Shown in pieces: positions 10,561 through 21,433 of a stretch of DNA of 64,000 nt (its first letter is position 1; each line of letters starts with the position of its first letter). This DNA is from Cyanodermella asteris (lineage: Eukaryota; Ascomycota; Lecanoromycetes; Ostropales; Stictidaceae). The notes below the pieces were generated by a model. It ran no database searches. It was not told the DNA's origin and saw only the letters and a list, made by a program, of their open reading frames with translations. A program made the position numbers and the translations under genes. The stretch lies in contig UYJD01000002.1 of assembly GCA_900618795.1 (NCBI GenBank), positions 363,150-427,149 of the forward strand, read 5' to 3'.

Positions 10561-12692
10561 ATTGTCATGGATATGATAGTTGCGCGAAACGATCACTGCG
10601 ATATTCGTACGATCATCAGAAGTGCTGAGGAAAAGGTGTGAGCGAGGTTGTGATAAGAAGTGAGGACGAAGGGATGCATGCGTAATATTTGAAGAGTCAG
10701 AGCCAACACTCAGCTCATGAGAGCAACGGTGGCGATGCGTCATCAAAGCTGGAGTCCTTGCAGCTTGAGTTGGCAACCTGCCTGCCGATCGTTGGGCGCG
10801 CCTTCCCACGCTGAGCGGGGCCGTGAGACGGGAAGGCGCAACTGTGCCCCGTCGTGACTGCCCAGTTTATTAGCGACCGTCCGCCTGTTCTTCCCGCCGG
10901 CTCATCCGGGTGGCGCTGGCCCTTTTTTCCACGCTATTTTTCGTTCGTTCGGCCCAACCAACATCGCACCGTCGAGCCACCGACAACGTGCTGAGGCGGT
11001 TGAGGTTGAGGCTGCACTATTGGAGCGAAGAGGCTTCCTCCCCCGCGGATCGGGAATCTTGGCCTCGTGTTATCGACGCAAGCATCACCCATGACGATGG
11101 CGCCTGAGTTTTTCCAAATTTACACCCGACATCTTCGTCATCACGCTGCTGATGCTCGCTTGTGCTTCGTTGGTCAATTTGACGACTGGTAAGCTGGGGT
11201 CTTCTGTGGGCGTTCTCGGACCACAATGCCGGCAGGCTCGAAATAGTTCTGTTCAGGTGCCGCTGCATACTATGAAGCTCCTCACTCCAGATCACTACTC
11301 ACTGCTGTCGGGCAGCGGAAACCGAACAGGCAGAGTCATCAATGCAAGTCCGAAAGCGTACATTGCGGCTACTACTACCGTCAAACAGCGGTCTAAAAAT
11401 CGCTGGTATAGTCGAGTCTGCAATCTCGGTGTGAGACAACAATGTCATGCTCGTGTCTTCCCAATCTCAGGCGACCGACGTCAAAGCTTGCAATCGCCAG
11501 CGACACAGGGTTGTATTGGTAAGGATTCGTCGCGATGCTGTCGAGTCTATGAGTAAGGATGTTATTCCAGATCCAGGCGCCCCGAGTGTGCCAGGGCAGT
11601 GCAAGTATAACAAGGCTTGCGGCGCTTACTACAAAGCAGATCGAGACATGGACCAGCTTCCAAATAGTTCGCAGGCGAATCGTGCCAGACCTACTGACAT
11701 TCATTCAGAAGTCTGTCCGATGCATTACTGCACCGAAAACACAGGTCACAATCAACGAGTCACATCACATACGATGACTGTCTCCAGGCATACTAGTCTT
11801 TCCTGTCGCGGATCCTCAGAATGATTGCTAGTATTTGCTTTTGTCATGTTCCGACCCCCGGTGCCAGTTTCAGATTCTGGTCAACTCTTTGCCCTCCATC
11901 ATCTGTATCCGGGACTTCTTGCTCGTTGTTGTGGTTGCGTGTGGCCAGCGTAGGCATGACTACTATCCCATTCTTTTGCTCTACTGTGCGAGTGAGAACG
12001 CGGCCTTGAAGCTTCATGTTGCTCCAGACTTGATATGGATTCAGCTCAACGTCGTCAGCACGTTGGCGCGATAGCTTGTTCTTTATTCCAAGCTCACGCA
12101 AGGGTTTCAGCTACCAAAAGCCACAGACAAGGCTAAAGACATCCAGCATGTCTGACTATTCGGACCCATGTATGGTTATCTCTACTTCACCTCCCTTTTG
12201 GGCCGGCTGACTTGGAACTATGCGCTGCCATGTCCTCCGATGTCAATGAACAAATGAGCAACATCCAAGCTCCGCTCCGCTCCGGGTCATCCTCTTTGGA
12301 CAATCTGTAGGTGGAACGCGGGTTTCTTTGATGTGACACAACTTCAGGGCGTCTCGCTGCAGCAACTCAAAAGACAGTTCCTACTTGTCGAGCAATCAGT
12401 TCGAGGTCAAGTACACTGTTCTGCCTCAGCTGCGCGAATCTTGAGGATCCAGAAACTGTATAAATGCCGCCCACATGCCAGCTTGCGGAGCTCTTTTCTT
12501 GTCCCGACCTACAGCAACACTCGTTGAAGACGCTATCCAGAACTCATCATAGGAGAGCCAGAAGTGTACGCCTCAGTGTCCATTGAACAGAAACGCTTTT
12601 GATATCAGTACCTCTATCGCCTCTGGTCAGACCCCTTGGGTTTCCCTTCCACAGCAGCCAAATCCCTGTTCAGATTTACGCAGTTCGCCATC
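10561..12692. other. 2.1-kb intergenic region with promoter of coiled-coil gene A
   Basis: No gene can be supported. A TATA-like TATAAAT at 12459-12465 lies about 230 bp before the ATG of gene A, followed by a pyrimidine-rich leader. On the minus strand, 11844-12101 and 11393-11704 hold natural-looking open segments, one with a hydrophobic stretch, which could be remnants of a decayed gene; I cannot assign them. Confidence 0.4.
12459..12465 (+). promoter_or_regulatory. Putative TATA box of coiled-coil gene A
   Basis: TATAAAT followed by GC-rich then CT-rich sequence, about 230 bp upstream of the ATG at 12693. Position and context fit a fungal core promoter; no experimental support. Confidence 0.35.
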
Positions 12693-14486
12693 ATGCCACT
12701 CGCAAGCACCGGCGGGCCTGGCGGGAGCAGTGCGGGGAAGAAGCTGAACAAGCGGGAAACGGGTAGCGAACGCAGGGAGAGACAGCGTCTGGAAAAGGCA
12801 GCCGCAGGCAAGAAAGCTGCTGACGAGGAAGCTGCCAAGAACGCTGTTGTTGTCAATTCTGCGACAGCCCCCGTCACGATGAGCAAGCCCACAGAGATCA
12901 AGGCCCAAGCAGAGAAGGCGAAGAGGGAGCTAGAAGCAAAGGAGAAGAATGAACAGGACAAAAAGGGAAAAGAAAAGGAACAACAAGTAAATGAAAAGGA
13001 CAAGCAGGTAAACGAAAAGGAAAACAAGGGAAAAGGAAAGGAACAACAAGGGGACGAAAAGGAAAAGGCTAGAAAAAGGCAGGACGCAAGGATCAGAGCA
13101 GATGAAATGGCTGTCTTCAGGACAGCCAGACCAGCTCAGCCCACCGAAGGACAAGTTAGGAGGGCAGCGGCGGTGGGTAACCTTGGGACACCAGCGTACG
13201 TAGTCGGAAAACGCGCCGTTGCGAGCGATGCAAACGCCGCGGGCAGCAGAAATCGTGGCCGGGAAAACGTTAAGAAGTCAGAGAAACCCAGCCCCACCAA
13301 AGGGAGGGAAGGCGGTCGTGCACCAAGTTCCGGAGTTGGCGCCAGTGGCAGAGGCACAAGGGCAGAGAGTCTCCGTCGAGACAGCAGCATAGATACTGGT
13401 AGATTACGGACCCCTAGCACCAGCGGTCGCGGCCAGGGAAGAAGCGGTAGTAAACCTCGAGGATCTGAAAGCAGAAGCTCAAGCGTCGATTATGCGGCCA
13501 GCTGCAAACAGAAACAAGTTGGAGAAAAATACGAAGGTCCTAGCTTGAATGAACTAGTGGAACCTGTCGATCTCGATCTCGGAGTAATACGCAACGCTCT
13601 CGATGAGATATTTCGAGAAATGGAGCAGTACAGAGTTCAGTCGCAGACTGGACGTCGCAAACATGAAGTACGGCGAACCAATCTGCCAAAATACAAGCTG
13701 GTCGCAGAGCAGCTAAAAGCTCATGAGCAAGTGGCTGCGGGGCCGGTAGACGAGAAGGAGAAGCGCCTGGCTCAGCTCGCGAAGTATGAGAAAGAGGTGG
13801 AGATCATAAAGGAGCACGCGAAGCAGGCCGCAAGCGCGGAGACGCTTGAGCAAAAGAATCTGGACGAAGAGAAAGCAAGAACCGAGTGCATCAAGCAAGC
13901 TTACAGACAGGCCCATCAAGAATCGGAAGAGGCATCGACAAAACTACGCGAGTCGGAGAGGGAATGGTCGAGAGCTAAAGGGCGCCTGGCAAACATGAGC
14001 CTTTCCGAGCTAGACGATGGCCTCCTAGCAGACAAAGACCCGAGTCACATGCACAAGCCGGAAGAGCCTCATCCAGAGACAGGGCCCGAGGAGAGAGAGG
14101 CAATGGCGAATATGATCGCCGCCGAGCTAGGATCAGCACGAGCTCATGTTAAAGAAGTCGTCGCTGCCCGCAGGTACACTGATTGGCAGGTATTTCAGAC
14201 TGTCGAGTACAATATCCTAGCCGAGAAGCACCTTACACCGAAAAAAGAAGTGCGCACCAAGTTTAGTGATAGGAAAGCTGCTAAAGATACGCTCGACACT
14301 TGGAAGGCAATGCAAAAAAATAACAAGTCTGAGGATAACTACCTTTCTCTGTCGTTTCAAATTGACGATGCGAAACAAAAGTTCAAGGTCGCCCAACAGT
14401 ACATGAAATGGTGGAATGAGAACAACCCAGAGTACGCAATAAAGTCGAGGAAGGCCCAGAGTCGCGAGGCCACCGACGCCCTATGA
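12693..14486 (+). CDS. Coiled-coil protein A, 597 aa, no known family
   Basis: Uninterrupted reading frame from the ATG in CATCATGCC. The first 150 residues are almost only K, E, Q, A, D and R with repeated KEKEQQVNEKDKQ-like units. Residues about 170-290 are basic and Ser/Gly/Arg-rich (disordered). The last 300 are heptad-like helices with scattered W residues (TDWQVF, LDTWKAM, YMKWWNE). No signal peptide, membrane span or catalytic motif. It is the first of five plus-strand genes of similar composition, each with its own TATA/CT-rich leader, so probably tandem paralogues rather than an operon-like unit. The C-terminal Trp-bearing segment loosely resembles that of gene B. Function unknown; a structural or scaffold role is only a guess. 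The frame is open for 19 codons upstream but has no ATG there. Confidence 0.75.
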   Translation: MPLASTGGPGGSSAGKKLNKRETGSERRERQRLEKAAAGKKAADEEAAKNAVVVNSATAPVTMSKPTEIKAQAEKAKRELEAKEKNEQDKKGKEKEQQVNEKDKQVNEKENKGKGKEQQGDEKEKARKRQDARIRADEMAVFRTARPAQPTEGQVRRAAAVGNLGTPAYVVGKRAVASDANAAGSRNRGRENVKKSEKPSPTKGREGGRAPSSGVGASGRGTRAESLRRDSSIDTGRLRTPSTSGRGQGRSGSKPRGSESRSSSVDYAASCKQKQVGEKYEGPSLNELVEPVDLDLGVIRNALDEIFREMEQYRVQSQTGRRKHEVRRTNLPKYKLVAEQLKAHEQVAAGPVDEKEKRLAQLAKYEKEVEIIKEHAKQAASAETLEQKNLDEEKARTECIKQAYRQAHQESEEASTKLRESEREWSRAKGRLANMSLSELDDGLLADKDPSHMHKPEEPHPETGPEEREAMANMIAAELGSARAHVKEVVAARRYTDWQVFQTVEYNILAEKHLTPKKEVRTKFSDRKAAKDTLDTWKAMQKNNKSEDNYLSLSFQIDDAKQKFKVAQQYMKWWNENNPEYAIKSRKAQSREATDAL

Positions 14487-15664
14487 TCGTACGAGTAGAT
14501 AACGTGTCGCTGCCATGGTCGTCCACAAGTATTGAAGAGCAAACGGGAAAACGCGGAGACACGAAAGGAACGTGGACGTTTCGACATCATCGCTTGCCTG
14601 AGACCCGGACCAAAGCAAAGCGCGTGCGATGTTCGTGGTACGCGAGCTCATGCATATCGAAAGCGAGTACGCTTATTGCGTCGCAACAGGGTGATGCGGA
14701 GCACGGGATAGGTGTCTTGGCAGGCCGGTAGTGTACTCCGTAGGTAGGCACCGTTACTAAAGCGATTGTTTTCACTCGAAGTCAACTACATTTCTCCAGA
14801 GTATCAAACACACTTACTCATGTTTCACCTCCGTCTCCTCTGCCTTCCTGCCTTTTCATACTTAATACCGCTCTTTCCCTCATTTGTCGGGTCTGTGTCT
14901 CCACTCTTTCCCGGCGTTGCTCGGTTTCTAATTTTGACGTTGCCGCTCAAGTCTTGTCGACTAACCGCGATTTTTTGCTTCCCTTTTGTTCTGCTCTTTT
15001 GGTCTCAACGACTTAGCTTGTTATTGGTCTCACAAGGCTCATTGCCTTTGAGGAAGCCTGGCACCGGACGGCGACTTTGTTGAAGGTGCATCCGTACTGG
15101 CTCAAAACTGACTACACACCTGGGAGAGATCATTCACAAGACGGTCATGCTACGCCTCCCACCCTGGAACAAGGGTGGCTGCCCTCGACTGTAGAAACGC
15201 CCTGCTGCGTACTATCAGCGACAACGTCAGACAGCTCTTTAAACCTTCGGTAATGGTCAGATCACTGTCCCGTCTTGTTCGACACGGCTATCTTTGCAGT
15301 CGCGCAGCCACTCGTCATGCAGTCAACGCCGACCACACGTCTCTTCGATACTGCCCTTTGAGATGACCCTTTTTCACATCGTGCGCTGTTCTCTCTACCG
15401 TGAGCTGCTTTGTCTCAAGCAGCTTGACAACTTCACAGCAAACACTCACTGGATCCATGTCTATTTGTCAGTTCGACTGCGCGATGGCGGCTTTGTCTAC
15501 TCAGTCTGAGACTCTCCGCCAAGAAACGTATATAACAGGTTGGATTTTCCCCTTTAACCTTTCCCAGCAGTAACATTTCCTCAGTCCAGGCTCCTCTACC
15601 CCTCAAGCAGCATTTCCAACGATCTACCCTTCGTCTCCCAAATTCTAGCAAGCAGACAGTAACC
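14487..15664. other. Intergenic between coiled-coil genes A and B
   Basis: About 1.2 kb without a supportable gene. It is T/C-rich between 14820 and 15010, where hydrophobic-looking open frames arise from composition. The promoter of gene B lies at the right end. Confidence 0.45.
15529..15535 (+). promoter_or_regulatory. Putative TATA box of coiled-coil gene B
   Basis: TATATAA 130 bp before the ATG at 15665, followed by a pyrimidine-rich stretch typical of fungal transcription start regions. Confidence 0.4.
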
Positions 15665-17095
15665 ATGCCAGACAAGCTGACGTCCCCCAGCTTTCCCAAC
15701 GAAGTTGGACCTATTGCGGCTGCCGACGTCACTAAAAACAAGGATAACCACGACGATATCGTAAAGAGAGCCAACAGCCTTGAAGAGAGGCTGAAGAAGC
15801 TCAAAGATAATTTGAGAGCCGCCGTAACCATCACCAAAGCGAAAAAGACAACTGCGGACAAGGCCCGAAATGATCTCGGGACTAAGGAAAGGGCCGTTGA
15901 GAAAGCATCGGCGGAGCTAAATCGCAAAAAGAGTTCCCATGCGACGGCGAAAACTAATGCTACGAAGAGAAAAACAGGAGACGCGGAATTTCGGGCTGAA
16001 AAGGCACTCAACGAAGCGAGGGCTGCGGCTGAACTGGCCGCGGAAAAGAAAACGAAGACAGAGAAGGAGTTTGAAGATGCGAAGAGGGAGATTGATAAGC
16101 AGGAAAAGTTTTGTTACGCTCGAGAAACCGACATCGCCCGACTTCGGGGGCTAGCGAAACGGGTCAAGGATCTCGACCCCGGCAAGAAAGTAAAACCCAA
16201 AGCTGAAGTTACCGAAAGCTTTAAGAAGAGAGCCGCCGTGGTCCCAGAGAAGAAAGATGGAGGAAAGAGCAGATCTCGCGATAAGCAGGGAGACCAAAAG
16301 CCCTGGATCGACAACATCAAGCCGCAGGACTTGAAAGACAAGTTTCCAACTCCTGAAGAATGGGGATCCAAACCTCGCATTAGCAGCCCCGATAGCAGCC
16401 GAAGTAGCAGGACGAATCGCAGCCGCAGCGCTGACGGCCCTTCAGGTTCAGCTTCCAAGCCAGATGGATTGATGGACAGCATCACCAGGACCGTTGCAAG
16501 TTTGGAAATTGAAAAAGCTCAACGGAAGGACCAACGAGAGAAGAATTGGTCAGACTTTGCAAATGAAGAAAAAGTTGTCGCCAACGCGGAAGGGATGAGA
16601 GCAAGAGCCCTTAAAGTTCAAGCAAGCTTAGAAGCAAAGCGCGATGATGCACAAGAAAAGTGGGGGACATACCGGCGAAGTCTAGGAAACAAGCCGGATC
16701 GCGCAAAGATACATGGGCATGAGCTGCTTGCAGCACACTTAACAGCTGACATAAAGTTCGTGAAGGCCGAATTCGACTGGTGGACATCAGAACTCGCATT
16801 ATCGAAGGCCAAACAGAAGCTAGATAAGGCCATTGAAGCCTCTTGCCACGAACGCTACGTCAAGCTCAATAAGGTAAAGAACCATTCACTGAGCAAGTTG
16901 CAACAGCTAGAAAACGATTGGAAAAAGAGCCAGGAGCAGCTGGAAGAGAGCGAAATGAGTGTCCATGAGTCAGAAGTTGGCTTGGAATCAGCAAGGGAAT
17001 GCTTCAACACGGCGATAAGATCATACAATAAGCGAAGGGCAGAATTTGAAGAAGGTCTAATGGACTTCGACGCGACGCGACGCCTTGACACATAA
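15665..17095 (+). CDS. Coiled-coil protein B, 476 aa, paralogue of C
   Basis: Single exon from ATG in AACCATGCC. Residues about 25-170 form a long Lys/Glu/Ala heptad coil. Residues about 175-275 are a charged linker with an Arg/Ser-rich patch (SSRSSRTNRSRS). The rest is a second helical region with the pattern W-x-x-Y-x-x-S, then F-D-W-W about 45 residues later, then a Lys-rich coil. The same order (W, N-P-D, D-W-Y, coil) occurs in gene C, so the two are homologous. No signal peptide, transmembrane span or known domain. Codon use and the absence of stops over 1.4 kb support expression as protein. Function unknown. Confidence 0.75.
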   Translation: MPDKLTSPSFPNEVGPIAAADVTKNKDNHDDIVKRANSLEERLKKLKDNLRAAVTITKAKKTTADKARNDLGTKERAVEKASAELNRKKSSHATAKTNATKRKTGDAEFRAEKALNEARAAAELAAEKKTKTEKEFEDAKREIDKQEKFCYARETDIARLRGLAKRVKDLDPGKKVKPKAEVTESFKKRAAVVPEKKDGGKSRSRDKQGDQKPWIDNIKPQDLKDKFPTPEEWGSKPRISSPDSSRSSRTNRSRSADGPSGSASKPDGLMDSITRTVASLEIEKAQRKDQREKNWSDFANEEKVVANAEGMRARALKVQASLEAKRDDAQEKWGTYRRSLGNKPDRAKIHGHELLAAHLTADIKFVKAEFDWWTSELALSKAKQKLDKAIEASCHERYVKLNKVKNHSLSKLQQLENDWKKSQEQLEESEMSVHESEVGLESARECFNTAIRSYNKRRAEFEEGLMDFDATRRLDT

Positions 17096-17988
17096 GCGTC
17101 CCGGAAGCCTCCTGGACAGCCAACAAAGAGTGATCCAATGCCTGCTTACCCCAAGGAGGATATGGAGCAGTGATAACGCCGAGGACGAACAAGGCGTCCC
17201 CAAAGACACGTCGATTCGGCATAGAACTTTCACAACTCTTCCATTACACACCGGGACCAGCGAAAGATCAAAGCAGGAAGCTAGCAAGCAGAACTTTAAT
17301 ACGATAGCCTCAGGAGCTGAGTTTGAATGAACACGGTTGGACTGAATTCGTCAGGAGTCACCCATGTTGTGTCGCGTGCTGTGTGGGTTTTCGTGCGAGA
17401 GCCTGTGTGTTGGAACAACTTTCAGTCGAAAGAAGGATGGTAGGCTACGACTCAAACAGCACGCGGGATTGCGCGAGTGACAGAGAGTCCGATATGTGTC
17501 TTGATCGGTAGAGTTAAGACCGCACCGCATCCGACGTGGTTGCTTTTGGAGGTGTAAATGTTTGGTGCGTTGGGTTATAACACTCACGGTCACAAGAGCG
17601 CGCTCGAACGGGAGCCTCTTCATATCGATTCGCTTGTCGCTCAGGTTTGCTCGCCTTCCTTCCTACAGTCAGCCTTCAGGTGTCGCACCAGACCATTCAG
17701 CATCTGGAATTGCTGTCCTGATACAAGATTTCGTGTATGCCTCGTTGTTGTATTCTTGCATCTGGGACTTGTATACAAAGACAGAATGGTCTCTCCCGTT
17801 CACGCCTCGTCCTTTTCACAGAGTGCAACAAGACCAGCAACACGCTTGAGTCTCCGAAGTTCTAGCAAGAAGCGGACACTCACAGGCTAGTGTTCCATAT
17901 CCTGCTTTCGCTATCTTGCCCTTCCATCACGGAGTGACTGTCTGTGCCGAATCCTTCAGTAACTGGTGGCTTCTAGGAAGTTCGGGTA
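17096..17988. other. Intergenic between coiled-coil genes B and C
   Basis: About 900 bases with only short, unsupported open frames. Presumed promoter of gene C at the right end; I see no clear TATA box. Confidence 0.45.
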
Positions 17989-19074
17989 ATGACCAAAGGA
18001 GTGTACGAGCTCGAGTCAACCCTCCTGAAGGAGAAGGCTGAGCTTGCAAGGCTCAATTCTGGAACAGATGCCCCGGCAAAAGCTAAGGTAATCGCGGAGC
18101 AACAGCGGAGAGTGATCGATGTAGATTCTGCTCTGCAGACAGCCAGGGCAAATGAGTTGGCCAAAAATAGCAAAGGTCACAGCCTCAAGACTACGGGTCA
18201 GCTTCGAAGGGACGCGGTCAAAGTCTCAGGAGCAAGCAGCAGGGCACGTTCCCCGCCTGAAGAAGATCTGCACGCACCTAGCTGGAGAAGCAGAATCAAG
18301 CCGACTGTCAGACCGAAAGAAGGCGATTCGGGTAAGGGAAAGGCAAGAACCGATGTTTCACATCGCGGCGAGCGCACCGCCAACCCCCCTTCAAGACACA
18401 TCACTGCTGACCGCGAACAGCTGTTCTATGTGAAGCGCGCTCCTGAAGGTGGCCCTTCGATGACAGAGGCAGAGAAGGAACCAGACAAACGGCTACGATT
18501 CGCAGCGCTCATGGCGGAAAATATTCAGTGGAAGACAGCGACGCGCGCCGGCATCAATGCGGAATTAGAGACCAACCGGAAACTGCAAGCAACTGCGCCG
18601 TTTATCATGGAGGAAAAGGCCATCGAAAAAGCGTGGGAACGTGCCCAACACCTTGGCCTTCGCGGTGAGTCCTTTCAAGACAAAGCTCACGACGCGACCA
18701 GAGAGTGGAACGAGATCCTCGTGTCATTTCGTGCGAATCCTGATCCTCAAAGGCACGCAGAGGTTCAAACCGCGAATGCCAAAAAGGTCAACACTGAAAG
18801 GGCGTCTAGAAAAGCTACTCTCGATTGGTACGGAGCTCGTCTCCACCACGCCAGGCTCGAGCACGATCTCGCTCAAAAGGTTGTGCACGCAACTGAAGAT
18901 CATGTCGCCAGCCTGTATGGGCAAACTCCACTGGTCGCGAACGAGAAAAAGGACAGGGCAAAAGCTGCCGTAGCTCAACGCAAGAAAGAACGGGCTGAAG
19001 CTCAAAAGCAGGTCGAACAGCTGGAAGGTGAATTGCTGGCGGCGGGACAGACATATGAGAAGTATCTCGAGTAA
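17989..19074 (+). CDS. Coiled-coil protein C, 361 aa, paralogue of B
   Basis: Single exon starting MTKGVYELESTLLKEK. A short N-terminal coil (about residues 5-60) is followed by a basic, Pro/Ser-rich linker and a helical C-terminal half. The segment DATREWNEILVSFRANPDP, followed by an L-D-W-Y-G-A-R-L element, aligns with DAQEKWGTYRRSLGNKPD and the F-D-W-W-T-S-E-L element of gene B, with similar distance between the two blocks. The last 50 residues are a Lys/Glu/Gln coil. No localisation signal or known domain. An upstream exon cannot be excluded because the start context is weak (GGTAATGACC). Confidence 0.7.
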   Translation: MTKGVYELESTLLKEKAELARLNSGTDAPAKAKVIAEQQRRVIDVDSALQTARANELAKNSKGHSLKTTGQLRRDAVKVSGASSRARSPPEEDLHAPSWRSRIKPTVRPKEGDSGKGKARTDVSHRGERTANPPSRHITADREQLFYVKRAPEGGPSMTEAEKEPDKRLRFAALMAENIQWKTATRAGINAELETNRKLQATAPFIMEEKAIEKAWERAQHLGLRGESFQDKAHDATREWNEILVSFRANPDPQRHAEVQTANAKKVNTERASRKATLDWYGARLHHARLEHDLAQKVVHATEDHVASLYGQTPLVANEKKDRAKAAVAQRKKERAEAQKQVEQLEGELLAAGQTYEKYLE

Positions 19075-19952
19075 TTTGAAGAGCTGAGAGAGGATCTTGG
19101 AGACCTGTTGGACTACAAAGGCTAGTAAGCTGGAGTAGCCTGCCAAGTCAGACCTTCGCAGTCACGAATGGTAGAGCGAATCAGCCAACCTACCGCGATG
19201 CCAACTGGATTGGTGCCACAAGGAAGTCCCACTTTCCAGTGGCCAGAAGCAGAGTCAGAGACAGCCAGAATGAGAAAATCGCAGGATTTCTTCGGTACGA
19301 TGACCTTTTGGCTAAACTCGAATAGAAATGAGATGATTGAGATGTGGCCTAGACAATCTTCGACTTTTCGATTGGAATACGCTTCGGCTTTGGCCTTGTC
19401 CAGCGTTTCCGCATGTGACATGAAAGTCATTGAGACTTTGACAAAAAAGAAACATCTACGCGTCGACATGATATGCTCCTGGGACTGCACCCGAAAATGA
19501 GTCCCCTTTCATTCGCGACGTCTCGTCCAAAAATGCGGTTCTCTTTGTCCGAAGCACTGCCATGGTATCAGCTCAGACCACTCAGCAGTGTGACGCTCAG
19601 AGTCAATGAACGAGCTCTGTCTCGTTCAAATGACTCTCAGACCCCTTTCGAAACTGCTACATATTCTTGACTGTGCCCCTTTTATTTTGCTTTGAGGCAA
19701 CTGTCAGTTCTCCAATGAACCCGGAACCCCCCATGAAGAATATACACAACATTGGGCTCCCCCTCTCCCGCTACAAATCAGTTACACAGCTTTCCAAACC
19801 TGAAATTGACGCCTCGCCAAGCAGCATAGTCTAACATCCCTTTTATTCTCATCTTACCTTCATCTCCACAAAGAAGCAAACGCCAACCGGCTGCCGATCC
19901 GATCGATCTTGTCAACTGAAGCAATCGAGCATCAAGCACCATCCAAGCAATC
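19075..19952. other. Intergenic between coiled-coil genes C and D
   Basis: About 880 bases without a supportable gene. The 150 bases before 19953 are A/C-rich, a plausible leader for gene D. Confidence 0.45.
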
Positions 19953-20441
19953 ATGCCCAAGAAGAAAGCAACACCTCTCGATCTCGAAACCCAACTCACA
20001 ACCGCACGCACCAAGCGAAAAAGTCTCGACGACGCCTGCAAAACCGCCCGCATCTCCGTCTCCAACGCGGAACAAGCTCTGGAAAAGGTCCAAAGGCACG
20101 CCACCTCCTGGCAACGCAAGCTCGTCAAAAGCAAGGACGAGCTGAGGCGTCGTCGAAAGGCCGAAACGATGGCCAAGGCGGTGAAAGGAGCAAAGACACG
20201 CGAGGAGAACGAACGGGATAAAGCGAACGAAAATGCAGCGAGACGGGACAGGCGAGTCGCGGAGACGGACCATTCGGCGCGGGAGAAGCAGGTGAAGACG
20301 GCGAACAGGGAGGCAAAGCAAAAGAATGATGCGCTGGAGAAGGCAAAGATGGAATATGAGGCAGCGTTCCTGAAGGTCGTTACTCAAGGGAAAGTCGTCG
20401 AGAAGCTTGAAGAACAGAAGAAGCTGTTGTCTTCGTCATGA
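19953..20441 (+). CDS. Coiled-coil protein D, 162 aa
   Basis: Single exon from ATG in CAATCATGCCC, the same start context as genes A and B. The protein is almost entirely one predicted helix: heptads of A/L/V with K, E, R and Q, including KAKMEYEAAFLKVVTQGKVV near the end. It resembles the first coil of gene B in composition and length, as if a shortened member of the family. No cysteine motif, signal or membrane span. Function unknown. Confidence 0.7.
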   Translation: MPKKKATPLDLETQLTTARTKRKSLDDACKTARISVSNAEQALEKVQRHATSWQRKLVKSKDELRRRRKAETMAKAVKGAKTREENERDKANENAARRDRRVAETDHSAREKQVKTANREAKQKNDALEKAKMEYEAAFLKVVTQGKVVEKLEEQKKLLSSS

Positions 20442-21433
20442 CAACGAGGAAGCGTTCGCTTGGCATGTAGGCTAGCGCAATACAGAGAGTGAGGCTCAAG
20501 AGTTGATCCACAGTAGCCCAGCCGAAATTAGACTTATGTTGGTCAGAGGCTGCCAGCATCGTCCTTTTCATGAGTAGAAACTTTATTCATAAACAAACAT
20601 ACGAGTCAAGAAGGCCTCATTTTTGGAATGGGCCCTTTCCCGTCAGTGCAGCGTTTGTAATGCGTCTACATCCAAGAACAAGCCTCCTCGCAGCACCCCA
20701 GCCTGTTTCGTGACGCCACATCCTCTCACGAGCCTCGTCGCGCTTATATAGTCTTTTGTGAGACTTCATCCGACGATGAGCTCCCATCCCTTCCACGCTG
20801 TGGTCTTTGGGCGTCATGGGATGCTTTGTTCGAGTAGCTCCAAACCATCGCATCAGACGACATGCAAGGATTATCATCATTTCCGAACTTGGAATGGGAA
20901 ACTCCACAAGCCTTCTCTCGCTCAAGCGGTCTTCCGGCAGAGGAATAGCCTGCTTTGTTCAAGCAGGTCAAAACCATGGCATCAGGCGACTTAGCAAGTG
21001 ACATCCTCTCCTGCTTTCGATTCCGATTTCCCATCCGACGATGAGCCCCTCTTGGCTCCTGCGGTGTCACCTCATAGTAGTGGGTTGCTTTGTTCAAGTA
21101 TCTCCCAATCATGGAATCGGACGATACAGCAAGCAGGCTCCTCTCTGACCTCAGAGACAGGAACCGCCTCTCTGCCTCGTTGGTCTGATTCTCCTATCCT
21201 CAGAGACCGACATAAAATGGCTATATTCCCTCTCGTTCGTTCAAAAGCAGAGACCAACAACGGGATACCTCTTCCATCAGAAACCAGAAGAAGATCGACC
21301 ATCTAGCCCTCATTCCACAGTCTGCAAGAAGGAGATGATCAATCCATCGAACGACATAGCCTAGATCGATCCGAGCCATTTCCCACACCGGCCTACACCC
21401 CAAACCTCCTCCAAACACCCAAAAACCCCAACC
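20442..21433. other. Intergenic between D and E, with three diverged direct repeats
   Basis: About 1 kb. It contains three related blocks of about 50 bp (see the repeat entry) and otherwise only short frames. A TTATATAG element near 20744 is unplaced. Confidence 0.45.
20821..21140. repeat. Three diverged direct repeats, spacing about 129 and 135 bp
   Basis: The blocks start near 20822, 20950 and 21087 and share TGCTTTGTTCRAG followed by a CCAWSGMATCRGRCGA-like tail and GCAAG. A second shared piece, ATCCGACGATGAGC, occurs at about 20768 and 21036, so the repeat unit is longer than the conserved core. On the minus strand all three blocks fall in one reading frame and give SSDAM...NKA, SPDAM...NKA and SSDSM...NKA, 43 and 45 codons apart. 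That suggests a degenerate protein repeat or an ancient tandem duplication. No gene can be claimed. Confidence 0.55.

Noticed and set aside
14766-15083. Hydrophobic 105-codon frame resembling a membrane protein
   Set aside because: Arises from a T/C-rich tract; no homology-like pattern and lies in the leader region of gene B.
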